Below are positions 11,901 to 23,864 of a stretch of 64,000 nucleotides of DNA, piece after piece. This DNA is from Gaeumannomyces sp. JS-464 (Eukaryota; Ascomycota; Sordariomycetes; Magnaporthales; Magnaporthaceae). The notes under the pieces were generated by a model. That model was given only the letters and a program-made list of their open reading frames with translations. It was not told where the DNA came from and made no database searches. The stretch lies in contig NGZR01000001.1 in NCBI GenBank assembly GCA_002197995.1, positions 4,526,001 through 4,590,000 on the forward strand. The letters run 5' to 3'. The stretch's first letter is position 1; every line of letters begins with the position of its first letter. A program made the translations under genes and the position numbers.

Positions 11901-14900
11901 AGAGTTCGTGTCCGTGGGCTCTGCATGACATGCGTGACTTGGAGTTTTATCGCTGTCGTACAAAAGATCAATTAATAGGGCCGAGACGGTGATGAATTCT
12001 AGGTATGTCGGCCCGTGTCTGGTCTGGTATGGACAAGAATTACCACGGGAGCGTGGTGTGGCAACAGGGTGGACGTTGAGCGACCTGCCAGACAGGAAGG
12101 TGAGGACGCCCTTCCGTCGCGGAGGTAGCATCGGTCGCATGGGTGCGGGCCTTGGAAAACAAAATTCTGTGCGAGCATCCATCAGCCTCCGGGAGGATTC
12201 CTGCGCTCGAGTAAAGCTTAGAAGGATGTCTGATGCCCTCTGTGTGTGTGTGTGTGTGTGTGGAGAGGTTGAGTGGACACGAGCCCGAGAGTCATCCTGC
12301 CGTGCGCCGACTACTGTTCAATGGATAACCAACGATTTCCATCTGAGCGACGCACCAGCCTATCACGTTTCCAGCGGCTTGATCCTGCGCGAGCCTTGCG
12401 GCCCATGGTGCCCAGCGAATGAAGGCTGGCGTGGAGGGGAAGGAAGGCGCCGGAGGTGGGATCAAATGTCGTGAGCAGGCGCACAACCAAAAATGCTCGC
12501 CCGCTCAGATAGAGGGGCCAGGACACCCTCGCGGGCACGAAAGGAGCCAGCACTGTCCTGCCCGCCAATCACTGTTGATGCGCCAGCGCGCATGGCCCTG
12601 CAGGGAAGCGCGAGCCTGGCCTCCACTGGACCAAGGCCGCCCAATACCGTCAGCTGCATCACATGGGCGTGACAGGACGCGACGAGAGGCCAGAATCCCA
12701 TGTCGCCATCGTGCAGGGTGGTGGCAGCATCACGCTTCCTTTGGAAATCCGTCCATCTCATCCGCCCTGCGAGTGAGCACGTTTGATGGAGGGGATGCCG
12801 AGATCCAGTCAGAAGAGATAAATAGGTCACCCCCGAGGAGCCGCCCTGCGAGCGAGCGTGGTTGAACACCGTGACTTGGGGGTCGCACGCCCGAGTTCAC
12901 GTTCAAGCCTGCAGCAGTGGTTGGCTCGGAGCCGATAATTCCATCCCATCTTCACCACCTCGCCGTGGCAGCTTGCTTCGTCCCGTGCGCCGTCAACATC
13001 CGTGGGTGCCGCAAGTGGATGGCGTGGCCGCCTTGCCTGCCTGCCTCCCAGCCAGGGATGACTCGAATCTTTACTGCAACCTCGTTTCCCCAACCGTCGC
13101 CGTAAGCGCGAGCCTCGCAAGCAAGTAGCTGTCGTGCTCGGCATCACGGCTTGCCTCATACAGGCCCCGCCCAGCCTTTCTCGAAGCTCGACCGTCGACG
13201 GGACGCTAGGTCCACCTGATAACGACCACCGGCCGCTGGGTGGCATCTCCCAGTGAAAGGCTACAACTCCACTCGCCACCGGCAAATTACCTTTGGCCTG
13301 GGGCGACCCGCCCGGGGAATCCGGCTTCACAAGAAGAAGGACGAGCGCGCTCCGACTCGTGTGCCCACTTTGGAGCCGTGCTCCGGATGCAAATTCTTGT
13401 CGCGACCCGCCACCTCGTGGTGCGCGTCCATCGCCTACGGAGCATTCAGTTGGCGTCGTGGCGTCTCAACTGTCTGTCGCCAGGTGCTGGCTGCCTCGGT
13501 GGCGATAGCACGCCCCACAGGCGCCTGTTTCTTTTTGTTTCAAGCACGGGGCGCATGCGCGATACGTCCGTGAGAAGAAACACCATCGACCACAGGGGGA
13601 GCGCTGCTGGGGAGAGCTCCAGCATCAATCGGCGTCGGCAAACGGCTGTGCGCTAGGCCTTCCGTGTTGCTCACAGACACGAGGCGAAAAATTTCCTGCT
13701 GTTGCCCAACCTGGGGACTCAAATTACCATCGCAGCCTGAGCCGCTCCCACGAGCCGGTCGCCGTCCTTCAAAGCCACCAACTCAAATTTCGCTTGCATC
13801 GGTTTGCTGGGGTTGGGGAGACCATCCATACCACGGCACCGGGATCTTCGACCCGTCTGCAAATTTTTCCCTTGACCGCAGGGGGACACGCATCAACAAG
13901 GGAAAGTGAAAGGCAAAAGAACAGCGATTGACGAGTGACTCTTACAGCGATTACTCAAGAAGGCCTCGAGCAAGGACGGACGGGACCCAGAGAATTCGCT
14001 CGTCGCCCACCAACCCCCTTTCTTTTTCCCTAGTCCCATCGCCGCTTGTTTTCTTCTACTTTTCACTTTAATTGTTGGCGCACAGCTGAAGCACAGCACT
14101 GCAAGGCATTGACTCCTATTGGCTTATGCAGCGACGCCTTTTCACTGGTGCGAGTTATCCCTCGTCGTGCGACTTAGCGGGGACCACCGTGTGTCATAGA
14201 CGGAAATACGGTGGGTGGGTCGGTTTCTGGTGAGTTACCTACTCGAGCAGGTGCCAGGTACAAGCTGCAAGCGACAGGGTACATCGGCTTGCTAACGACA
14301 CCCCTCTGTGAGGTTCCATCTAGGGAGCAATTGCTATGACCAGGGGGTTTTTGTGGCACCCCCTTGCAAACAACCCCTGTCTTGCATATGAGCCCACTCA
14401 CCCAAGTCCCCCTTCCCCTTTTGTTACGGTGCTCCGCGTGGAATGGCCCCTAAGGCACCGTTCTATCCTGTTTTATAAATCGGCTGCATGTCCTCTTTTC
14501 ACTCGACCCGAAGAGCGACCTTGAATCCATTTGCATTCGCCAACCCAACAACACCACCCGACGCGCTTACAAACGCTTTCGGCATCGCGCCTCGAAATAA
14601 CTGGGCCTCGCGTGCAGTGTCCAGTTGCTTCCATCAACGCCAGCCAAAGCCGTGACTTGTCGGCTTTGTCCTTGAATCTCAGCTCGTCGTCGAGATATCA
14701 TCCCACAACGCCTTGACATGTTTCCAGGAGTTCGAACATCTTCACTTCTTCCTACCGACCACGCACCAACGAGGTGACTGAATAACCGTCACTCTACTCT
14801 CCCGCGTCACGACACCTGCGCGGCATTGCTTTGAAAAGCCGTCGCCACACTCATAAATAAGAGCCTTGCCTCGACACCTTGTCACATTTCACATACTTTC

Positions 14901-14963
14901 ATCTCTATTTGGTCGTTTGCGACCTTATCGCATAATACCCAACCCCCGCGATTGAACAACAAT
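5999..14963. other. Nine-kilobase gene-free tract
   Basis: I find no supportable gene in almost 9 kb. The open frames on both strands overlap one another, lack conserved motifs and are broken by simple sequence. Visible content: poly-T and C/T tracts (8360-8392, 8740-8805, 9620-9660), a (TG)11 microsatellite at 12241-12262, and several GTAGGTAGG-type words (near 8900). The last 500 bases hold TATA-like ATAAATC (14474-14480) and ATAAATAAG (14854-14862), plausible promoter elements of the next gene. No terminal repeats, transposase or reverse-transcriptase fragments and no tRNA were seen. Confidence 0.55.
12241..12262 (+). repeat. (TG)11 microsatellite
   Basis: Eleven perfect TG units in the gene-free region. 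Confidence 0.95.
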
Positions 14964-16243
14964 TGTCGTACGCACGAGCTCAACGCCCGCTAGGGATTAC
15001 TCTGGCTACGACGACCACTACACCAGCTCGTCGCCGACACCGTCGCCGCACCGCTACCACGACTTTCCCGACTACGCGTACGCGCAGCAGCGGCCGGCGA
15101 CGCGCGCCACGCACACACGCCACAAGAGCACCAGCTACCAGCAGCCCTCGATGCCGGCCCGCCCGCCGACCGCCCATGGCTACTCGGGGGTGCCTGAGGG
15201 AGTGTCTCCGCGCTATACCAGCGGCGGTGTCTATGCGACTGCGAATGTGAGTGAGTCGCGGTCATCGCGGAAATATTCTTGGTCAGCGCCGCGCCCGAGC
15301 CACCACGAGCGCCGCAGCTCGCAATCGTACTACCGGCACTCGGATCGATTTGGGGAGTCGGACGAGGACGAGTTTTTCGAGATCAACGGCGTTTCCTACG
15401 TGCTGCCTGCGCAGTCCAGGTCGAGGCGGGACAGCAGGGGCGGCAGGGTCTATCACAGTCGCGCTGGGCATGGTACTGATTACCCCTACTACGAGCAGGT
15501 CAACGCCGGCATTCCATCAATGTCCCCAATGCCGGCGACCGTGGATGGTTTCCCCTCTCCCCGCAACCCACCCGCCGGCCCAGCCAGTCCCGCCGGCCGT
15601 CTACCTCTGTTCCCCAGAGGTCGCAGACCGCACGCCCCTCTAGCTCACATCACACCAAGAAGGCCTCTTCTCACCCCGAGGCCAGGCCGTCGGATGTCCC
15701 TACCGCGACCATTGAGGACGCCAGGGCCTTTGGGATTCCCGAGGGCTACTCACTAACTCACTGGGATCCCACGGAGCATCCCATTCTCCTGCTCGGAAGC
15801 GTCTTTGACGCCAACTCGCTGGGCAAGTGGATCTACGACTGGACCGTCTACAAGCACGGCAAGGGCCACCCCATCGCCCAGATGGCCGGTGATCTCTGGC
15901 TTCTCCTGATCCAGATCTCGGGCAAGGTCAAGCGCGCCGACGAGATCATGCCCACCATCCGCCAGAAGGAGGTCAAGGAGATGGTCGGTGATTTCATCGT
16001 TTCCGGTGAGCGCCTTACGGATAAGCTCCGCAAGCTGCTCAAGCGATGCGAGACCCCATGCTCCAGGCTTCCAAGCGCAGGGGCTCCAAGCTCGGCAACA
16101 ACGCCGGAGTTGAGTTCGTCCTGACCCTCTTCGGACGGGAACGTGAGCTCGAGGCGACCGAAAAGTTCATGGCCTCTGTCCGTCTCTGGAACCTCCGGTT
16201 CGACGCCAACTGCGAGGACGTCCTCCTCAACCCCGGAAAATAA
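14964..16243 (+). CDS. Conserved fungal protein, auto-annotated elsewhere as 'vegetative cell wall protein gp1'
   Basis: The function is unknown. The N-terminal half is disordered and rich in Ser/Pro/Arg/Tyr (SGYDDHYTSSSPTPSP, later QPTRRPSQSRRPS). The C-terminal half is a helical conserved domain: AFGIPEGYSLTHWDPTEHP, GSVFDANSLGKWIYDWTVY, MAGDLWLLLIQISGKVKRA, MVGDFIVSGERLTDKLRKLL, then GNNAGVEFVLTLFGRERELE and SVRLWNLRFDANCEDVLL. I know this block from many Sordariomycete proteins of about 400 residues. Two one-base deletions break it, in C runs at 15559-15562 and 16054-16057, and the same protein resumes after each. The start is unresolved: no in-frame ATG follows a TGA at 14953, but TTGTCGTAC at 14963 looks like ATGTCGTAC with an extra T, and a second indel would join it to TSSTPARDYSGY. 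A short upstream exon is the alternative. It is the only gene in an 18 kb stretch. Confidence 0.75.
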
Positions 16244-17843
16244 TAGCCTCCTCTGCCTCGTCCCACTACCTGCCCCGGACGTCGAAGAACACCCAAGAGG
16301 CCTATCCCCATTTTTTGCCAGGCATCAGAACTGCCTGAGCTACAACTGCTACAACACCTACCGCCCACATACCCAAGGGCGCCCACATCCCGGAGGAGCT
16401 GAACGTGTACGATTTGGTCGAGCTATTCCTGGATTTCTGGATTCCCCAGGCGCATGATACCCATTTTCTCGGATCTCATTCTTGGACCCCCAGAAGAGCT
16501 CCAGGCTCTTGTTTTTTTCTTTTTTTCTATCTTTCCTATTACGACGACTCCGACGTAGATGTTTGGAGCATTCCCGCATCACTAGGCGTCGCCTGCCCCA
16601 TCAGCAATCCGGAGGGTTTTTTCCACTGTCACGGGACCTTATAGAGAGATACCATACCAATTTCTCTTTCTGGACTTGTTCTTTTATTTTTACTGCGTTC
16701 GCTCGCACAGTCTGCTTTTGCACATGTTTCGCAGCGCGCCTCACGGTGTCGCCTGCTGGTACCAACAGATCAGAACGGGGTGTACTGCGCGAACCCGTCA
16801 TAGAGTCGGTCGCGCATGTGAAGTTTTTATTCCACAAAAGCATGTGTTTCGGCATCGGGGGTGGGGAAAAAAGCTACCTGGGATATACTTTTGCTTTGGA
16901 TCACATGTATGTTAACTACTAATGTTTTGATTTCGCGCAGGGCGTTTTGCGTTATTCTTTTATTTTTCGTTTCTTCCTGTCTTTGCCTGCGAACATCGCT
17001 GCGCGTTGGGTTTCTGGACAACTGGGGTTGCTTCACACTGTTCGACTCCATCGTCTTAGCGAGTCCGTTTTCATTTCACCTCCGCGGTTGTCACTGGTTG
17101 ATGGATATACCCCCATTTTACTCTTCGATAGAAAAATTCTAATCTTTCGCGAGACTACTCCAAACGCTTTGCCATCCAAATGAATGCTCGTGAGGACTAT
17201 AACACCGTGTTCTCTTTCTGGCCCCCGTCTTCCGGTCTCGAGGTGAGCCTTGTCAGTGGCGGGAGTTTCACATGCGCTCGCGCTCAAATCAACCTGTGCT
17301 TTCTCCACAACCAAGTCTAGGGTTGTGCGAAATGGTAATAACAAATAAATGAGGACGAAAAAAAAGACCGATGAAATTTTTTTTGCACAGCAAATGACGC
17401 CCCGGGACGCGAAATTAGCATTCCTTACCACGTCGATTGGACCGTTTCTTGGCCCGGCGCAAGGAAAACCCTACCGATGGATCGCACATTTCTCGAAATT
17501 CAATTCCCCATGGGCCTGTGCGCGGGTGCCATCCAATCCCATGCTTTCCTTTGCACTTCCAACACGGAATGCGGTGGGCGTCGGATGGATTCACAAAAAA
17601 AGGAAAAAAGAAAAAAGTGAACCAGCATCCCCCTTGTATCGCGCGTGGGTGCTGACCGCAGCCGGAAGCCAGGGGTGTTACATGAAATGGGTTATCTTTA
17701 GACGTTGCTACGTATGGGAAACGAAAGGGACGAGAAAATTTTTTTCTTCCATCCTGTTCGACGTGCCGTGCGGTGCAGCAACCTAAGATGACGGCTCCCG
17801 CACCACCGTCCAATCTCTTCTTTGGACCGTACGCGGCCGAGTC

Positions 17844-17862
17844 GTGTGTGTGTGTGTGTGTG
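17844..17862 (+). repeat. (GT)9 microsatellite
   Basis: Nine GT units (TCGTGTGTG... to ...GTGTGG) in the gene-free region. Confidence 0.93.
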
Positions 17863-18043
17863 GACGATCCCTTGCCGGCAATCCCATGCCCTTTGCCGCA
17901 GACTCAAAACGGATGGCACCAGAAATGGAAGACAGGTGGTGCGAAAGGGATGGACGGGATATCCGCATGCAGGAGGTGTGCGTAGTGTCAAACTCAACCG
18001 CCTCCCTAACAGCCTGGCTGTTTCCACCCTTCTTTTGACCATG

Positions 18044-18061
18044 AAAAAAAAAAAAAAAAAA
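18044..18061 (+). repeat. Poly-A tract of 18
   Basis: Eighteen consecutive A in the gene-free region, followed about 30 bases later by a poly-T tract at 18091-18101. The two could pair as an AT-only hairpin, but no gene or element is linked to them. Confidence 0.9.
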
Positions 18062-21000
18062 GAGGTTGGGTCATGAGGGGTTTTGCTCGTTCCTTTTTTT
18101 TTTCTTTTTCTCCATTCTTATTTTGTGGCTTCTTGGCTTGCTCGACTAGGGGGTGGTAGTGCAGCCACCAGACCCCGTCGGGCCGCTGTGAGGACAAAGG
18201 GAGTGAAAAAAAACAAGGGAGACTGGTTTCGGTCCGCTGTAACGGCCGCCTGAGACCCTGCGGTAAGATTCGCTCACAGGCCTCGCAAAAAAGGAAAAGT
18301 AAAGGGAAACGACGGTGGGTTCGAGACGGCAACGTTCCCTGTGTGTTTTTTGTAGGCTGTTACTGTTTGTAGCGCGATGTTTCCTCCCTTGGATCTTGCG
18401 TTGCTCCCTTCCTCGCTCTGGCCCCAGGTAACTGCGTGGACGGGCGGTCTTTTTTCTTTCTTCCCTTTCCTTGTCTTATTTTTTGGTCCTCCATTTTACC
18501 ACATCCGCCCGCGATCGCGCTGCGACCATGGTTCGATCGTCCAGGGTCAGACTCATTTCTCAGCCCGAGTCGCGGCAAGACAGGTCGACGCAGACAGACC
18601 TCAACACTTCGCGGCGCACATTTCTAGCGTTCCGGTCCAACGTAAACAACGTACCATACGCAGCCTAATGAGTAGCGTAGCGCCTCCCCAGGTCAGCAGC
18701 CTGGGCCTAACAAGGACACACTGTGAGCCCTGGTCCCTGGTGGCTGGACACGGACCTAGCGCCTCTGTCTCAGACAATCGGAGGGAGAACCAACCAACCC
18801 CCAAAGCACCACCTGCTTCAGAGTGGCAAAGAGCAACATCTGATTCTCCACGCCTCCTCCTTGACCGGGATACAGACATGGCGCGCGGTGCTAGGCAGGG
18901 GAAGGAGAGGCGCGAAAAAGAAAAAAGTTTTCATCCACGTCAAACAAAACGAGCCAGGGTGCTTTTTTGCGCGTTTCCTCTTCCTCACTTTCTTCATCTT
19001 GGCGACGACGGTTCCCGGTTCCACGGCTGGACGGAAGGTCGCAACGACGCATGCTCTCCGTGTAACCTCCAGCCTCGTCCATCGGCCAGGGCTCGCTCAC
19101 TCTCTGACCGTGCAAGAGCAGGCCAGACTGGGCCCCCGGAGCTGCCCCCTCCCGTCGTCTGTCGTAAACGGACAGCGTGAATATGGCACAGCATGGCTTG
19201 TCACGGTGATTGCCAGCAAAGAACGAGGACGCAATATTCAATAAGAGCATGCCGCAGGCGAAAACGGCGCCCGGTTCGTCATAGGTATCACCATGAACAT
19301 GCTTTGCGCGGGTGCACCTCCTCTGACGGGCGACAACGGAACAGGTCCCCGGTCCGGACGTAGGCAGTGTGGACGTGCGATGTGATGTGATGTGATGGAC
19401 TGCACGCACTCTTTCGATGCGCCCACGAGGCTCGCGCTGTGTGGTCCGCCCTGCGCCGGCAGTCGCGCACACGCGCAACAGCGCCAACCGCACGGGGCAA
19501 GGCTGCGCGCGGCAGCTTTCCCGTCTCCCATGTTCCCCATGTCGGCGGCTACAGCTCACATTGGTTCAAAAGGGTTTGCCCTCTTTCCTGGGTATTTCCC
19601 CTATTCGCCCGACACCTGCAGGATGCACCACACGCTCCGTTGGGCCGACCACTCAGAGGCCCAGCCCCGGGCGATTTGTGCCGACTTGTGCGTGCACGTT
19701 GTCCGTGCTGTGCTTGCCCGCCTTGAAGTTCGGTCGAGTCTCCAATCGAGGAGGGGGGAGGGGGGCGAATCGCCGCACGAAAGCGGGGCCTTTTGTTCCC
19801 ATCCATCCAGCCCGTTCCTTCCTTTCTGCTTCCCCCAAACTTGCGCCAGATCGCCCGAGAAGCCACGCGCGCCTCTCCCCCAGAGGGTGGTGTGTGCACG
19901 GCGCAGGTGCGCGTCAACTCATGCTGCAGGGCAGGGGTAAAGGTGGTCCTTTTGGGGTCGATTCTTTCCGCGGCGCAAGGAGCCCAGGCAGACATCGCGT
20001 TTTCCCTGCCTCCCGATTTTTGTGTTTTTCGTTCGCTCGGGCACATTTCCCGGCAAGGCTGTGTGTGAATGCATGAGTGTGTTCACCCTCACAACTTGCA
20101 CGACACACCCCCAGTCCAACACTCCAACAGTTCCAAAGATATCGTCCCCACCACTCCCTACCCACGCGACTGGTGTTCCATTGTGATTCTGAGTTGCCCC
20201 GAGGTGGGTGGTGTGTGATTGTGCTTATGGTTGGCACCGTCGCTTACGAGAGGAACGGTAAACGCCGTGCTTCCACACCCTTGCCGCCCACCATCGTCGA
20301 ATCTTTCTGCCTTTTATCTTCTCGAAATGGCTGGGACGCCGGGGCGAGGGACCGGACCAGCGGTTGGCGAATGACTGACGGGCGTGGTGGTTGCCAATAT
20401 CTCGCAAATACCCCCCTGAGCTCCCACATCCAAGCCTTCTCGTCCCTCACAGGCTAAATGGCTGCCCAGTGCGCCCGTCTGTGTGAGCTCCGCGCCGCCA
20501 ATCCTCAATCTCGCCAGCCTCCTCGGCCGCTGGGGAACGTATGGCGCCATCCATGCTGACCCTGGGGGCCCCGGATTGGGGATATGTCAGTGATGGATGC
20601 CTTGTGCTCCCCCATCGTTCATCTTCCATCACCCATGACTAAGGCCCTTCCGTGTCTCCGTGTCTCCGTGCCTCCCTCCCCATGGGCCCCTGGGTGAGGA
20701 CTACCATGTGGCACGGTCGGGCCCGGTCTTGGTTGGCCTGCGTCTTACATAGGCTACACGGCGTCAAACGCCGCAGGTGCGCATCCGCCAGAATCGCACG
20801 TTCTGTGCTCTCTCCAACCTCTTCCCGGGTAGGATTGGTAGGTTTGGCGGGCATGTCGTGCTACCAACTGGTTAGGTTGTATCTGGCTACCTAACTTATC
20901 TTAGGTAGGTCTTGGGACCACCTACTCCCACACCGGGCTGGCACACGCGGACTATTTCGACGGCGCTTAGATGCAAATTTCTGCTGCTTCTTCACGTCGG

Positions 21001-23156
21001 GGTAAAAAGCCACCCCCAATCACGTCGCAGGGCCAGCCAATGCGTTCCCCCATCTCATCACTGCCCTCCCGTTTTTTGTGCTGTGCGCTCGGCGAGCACA
21101 ACCCAACAGTGGCCGTGCACCACCACCACCCGTCCCGAACCGCAAAGTGGGGAGGCTGGGGACCTTGCAAAACTCTTGGGGTCTGGAGGCTGGCCATTCC
21201 ATGCTTTTCTTCCTGTCGCTTCCCAAAAGTGACGCAATACCAGGGCAGCCGCCCGAGATGGAAGAGAATATGACCACATGATGTTGGGCAACGCGGTGGG
21301 AGGAGATGTGCATGCCTTTCGCCGGGCGGTTAGGTAAAAACAGGGCGGGCAGGGCTCTCGTTCATTCGTCTCCCGCAGCGCTCACCGTATCCCTCACTCG
21401 ATCGTATACCCGCTTTTTCGATGCGGTCTGCACAAAAGCAAGACGAAAAACGGCAGAGTGAAAAAAAACTCTCCTTGTAAAACGACAGCGTTGAGTGGCT
21501 CAGTCCACTGCTGCATTCATGGTGCATGCTCTGCCTCTGCAGTGCCAGGCCGCCAGACTGACAGAAACCCCACCTCTGCACTGCGCACAGCGAGATTCAT
21601 GTTCCCGCTCAGTTGCGTTGCTCTCATTGTATTCTAGAAGGGAAGTCCCACCTGCCTTGGTGACAGGCAGGGTCGGGCTCACGCTTCTGTTCAGGGATGG
21701 TGTGGTGTGTGCGTCGTCGTCGGGACGGGGCACATTACGCAGCTGCATCTCGCATCCTATCTTTGCACATTTTTGGGGGGGGAGAGAGCGGGCCTATTTT
21801 AGGATGACGGGGTGGCTTCTCACCTCTCGTCCGGCGCGGTGCGACGCAAACTTGGGAAAGAGAGGCGCGAGGGCGAGGCGATGTGCATGCGGTTCAGCGC
21901 CCAAAGAAAATAAAAAAGACACGCACGTCGTCCCGCCCAAATCTCACCCCTCCTCACCCCACCCCCACCCAACTCCAGAGGTGTCCTCCAGGGGAGAGGC
22001 AGGTATCGCTGACGTTGGGACCAAAGTACCATCGACCTCGTCGCCTTGCACTCCCCTCCTCCACTTGCATACCTCAACCGTGGGCAGGCATCTCCGTGGG
22101 TCTCTGTGGATGCGAATGTGCACTCAATAGCTGACGTCTTTCGAGCCCGCCCCTCACTCTCTCTCCACCGGGCCGACCATCTGGCCTTCGGCACCCTCGG
22201 GAGACGGCACTGGCTACTGAGTTCGAGATCTCCCTCCACCCACCCATCCATGCTAGGGCTAGGGTTTTGGGAGAGGGGCATTGCGGGCGGTGGTTGCGGC
22301 CCATCTGCACACCGTCGACTTGAACCCCGCGGTCAGACCAATGGATTTGCACTTGGTGGGAATGCATGAATGGACGGCATGGGGCTGCCCTTCCGGCCGC
22401 CTTGGGCTCGCTCGCATGTCCTGATCGCCCCAGGCTCGGTCAGCAAACCTTTTTACTAGCAACTCACCGCTGGACAAGTGCGACTGCTGGTGGCGCTTGA
22501 TCGATGGGGTGCTTGGAGATGGGGCCTGCTAGCAGGGAGCGTTGGACGCCCCGGCGACTAGCCCACACAGCTAGCACGGCCAAAGCAGCGGGCCGGTCGG
22601 GGCACACAACAGACTGACGGACCACCAGTCCTCGCCGAGCCAGACGGCTTCTAGCAAACACAACCGCCGACGGTGGCTCCAGCCATGGCGGCCCCGGCGC
22701 TGTCATGTGGTGAAGAACACAGCGCAGGCCACCTAGACCCGGCTGCTGGTGGAGTGCGTAGCAGGCGGGCGGACAGCGGGCGGGGTGATCGAGCAGGCTC
22801 CACCACGGACCATCTCGGTACCAGGGATCATACGGTAGCTCAACGGGGGCTTGACGAGCAAGCGGCGCGCCGGCCAGCTCTGCAACAATGACAGAAGGCA
22901 GTGTGCCCAACCCAGGTTAGGTACCGAACAGAAAAACGCGCTAAAATACTCTGCAGGTTGGCTGGTGTGGGCGCTGCTTCCTTCGGCGCAGCCCGACGAG
23001 AGAACGGGCAGCCAGCTCGGACTGTAATACGACCGACGCCAGGAGCTGTGCTTGCATATCCAGGCAGCGGCTTCTCCAAGACCCCTCTGACGTCTCGCGG
23101 GTAAGCCGTGGATGGCTCTGATGCATGATTCCAGGATCGATGAGACGGGACTGGCG

Positions 23157-23179
23157 AAAAAAAAAAAAGAAAAAAAAAA
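23157..23179 (+). repeat. Interrupted poly-A tract
   Basis: A 23-base A run broken by a single G. On the minus strand it follows TTCGAATCCC, which superficially resembles a tRNA B box, but no T-stem or acceptor stem pairs, so it is not a tRNA terminator. Confidence 0.85.
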
Positions 23180-23864
23180 GGGATTCGAAGCGGAAAAGCA
23201 GGAAATCGGCACTGGCAACGCATGAAGAGCAAAGGCTTGAACACATGCATCGCGTGGACATACACAAATACCTGCCTACTCAGAAGACACACACGCACAC
23301 CCCACCCCCACCACCTCCCATCCAAAGAAGCGGTGCACGAGGACGGAATGTGGCCAGCACAGCAGGATGCCGGGCCGTCCATACGGCACTGGACGATGCC
23401 GAGGACGTCTTGGGACTCCACCACCAGCTGATCGCCAGTGACCACGCAAAAGGCGGGCCCCCCGCCGGCCGTCGTTTGTTCGCTCCACGTCGGTCTCGAT
23501 GCGGCCCATGACTCCGTTTTGGATGCGCGGACAGCCGAGGTGCTCTGAGGGTCTCGCTGCTCCATCATGCAACCTCACAAGGTCTGGTCGGCGTCGGGCG
23601 GTTTTACCCCTCTTGAGCGCGACCCGCTTCACGGCCGGCGTGCATGACGGTTTGTTGTGGTGTAGGCGCATACAAATGGCCGGCCTCAGGATGCGGCCTG
23701 TCCACACGGCATGCACGTCAACACACACATATGAGCGGTCGTCTAGGGGAACGTGACGTGTATAGGTGCCAGCTACAGGAACGATATGCCCACCCCCATC
23801 CCCAAAAGCCGGGGAAGGCACGTCAAGAATCAGAGGAGGGTCAGAGCGGCATAGCAGGAAGAGC

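Larger units (their letters stand above)
16244..23864. other. Second long gene-free tract (7.6 kb)
   Basis: It starts with the 3' flank of the conserved fungal gene and ends at the 3' end of the methyltransferase. I find no gene with coherent codon use or motifs. Content: T-rich stretches (16500-16530, 16940-16990), a GT microsatellite (17844-17862), a run of 18 A (18044-18061), further poly-T (18091-18115), an A-rich run (23157-23179) and an AC-rich patch (23287-23306). A TACCTAACTTATCTTAGGTAGG segment near 20885-20910 resembles the CCTAGGTAGG words common between Sordariomycete genes. The 267-codon frame at 18377-19180 is treated as chance. Confidence 0.55.

Noticed and set aside
11382..12182. 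A 266-codon minus-strand open frame in the gene-free tract
   Set aside because: It is Pro/Ser/Arg/Cys-rich with no conserved motif and overlaps plus-strand frames of equal quality; GC-rich DNA yields such frames by chance.
5999..14963. Transposon or retroelement remnants in the long tract
   Set aside because: No terminal repeats, target-site duplications or polymerase/integrase motifs were visible.
18525..18560. GGTTCGATCG as a tRNA B box
   Set aside because: The flanks do not fold into a cloverleaf and there is no matching A box upstream.
18377..19180. A 267-codon plus-strand open frame
   Set aside because: Its composition resembles translated simple sequence, no domain is visible, and several frames overlap it.
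23157..23200. TTCGAATCCC followed by a T run on the minus strand as a possible tRNA 3' end
   Set aside because: No T-stem, acceptor stem or A box pairs with it.
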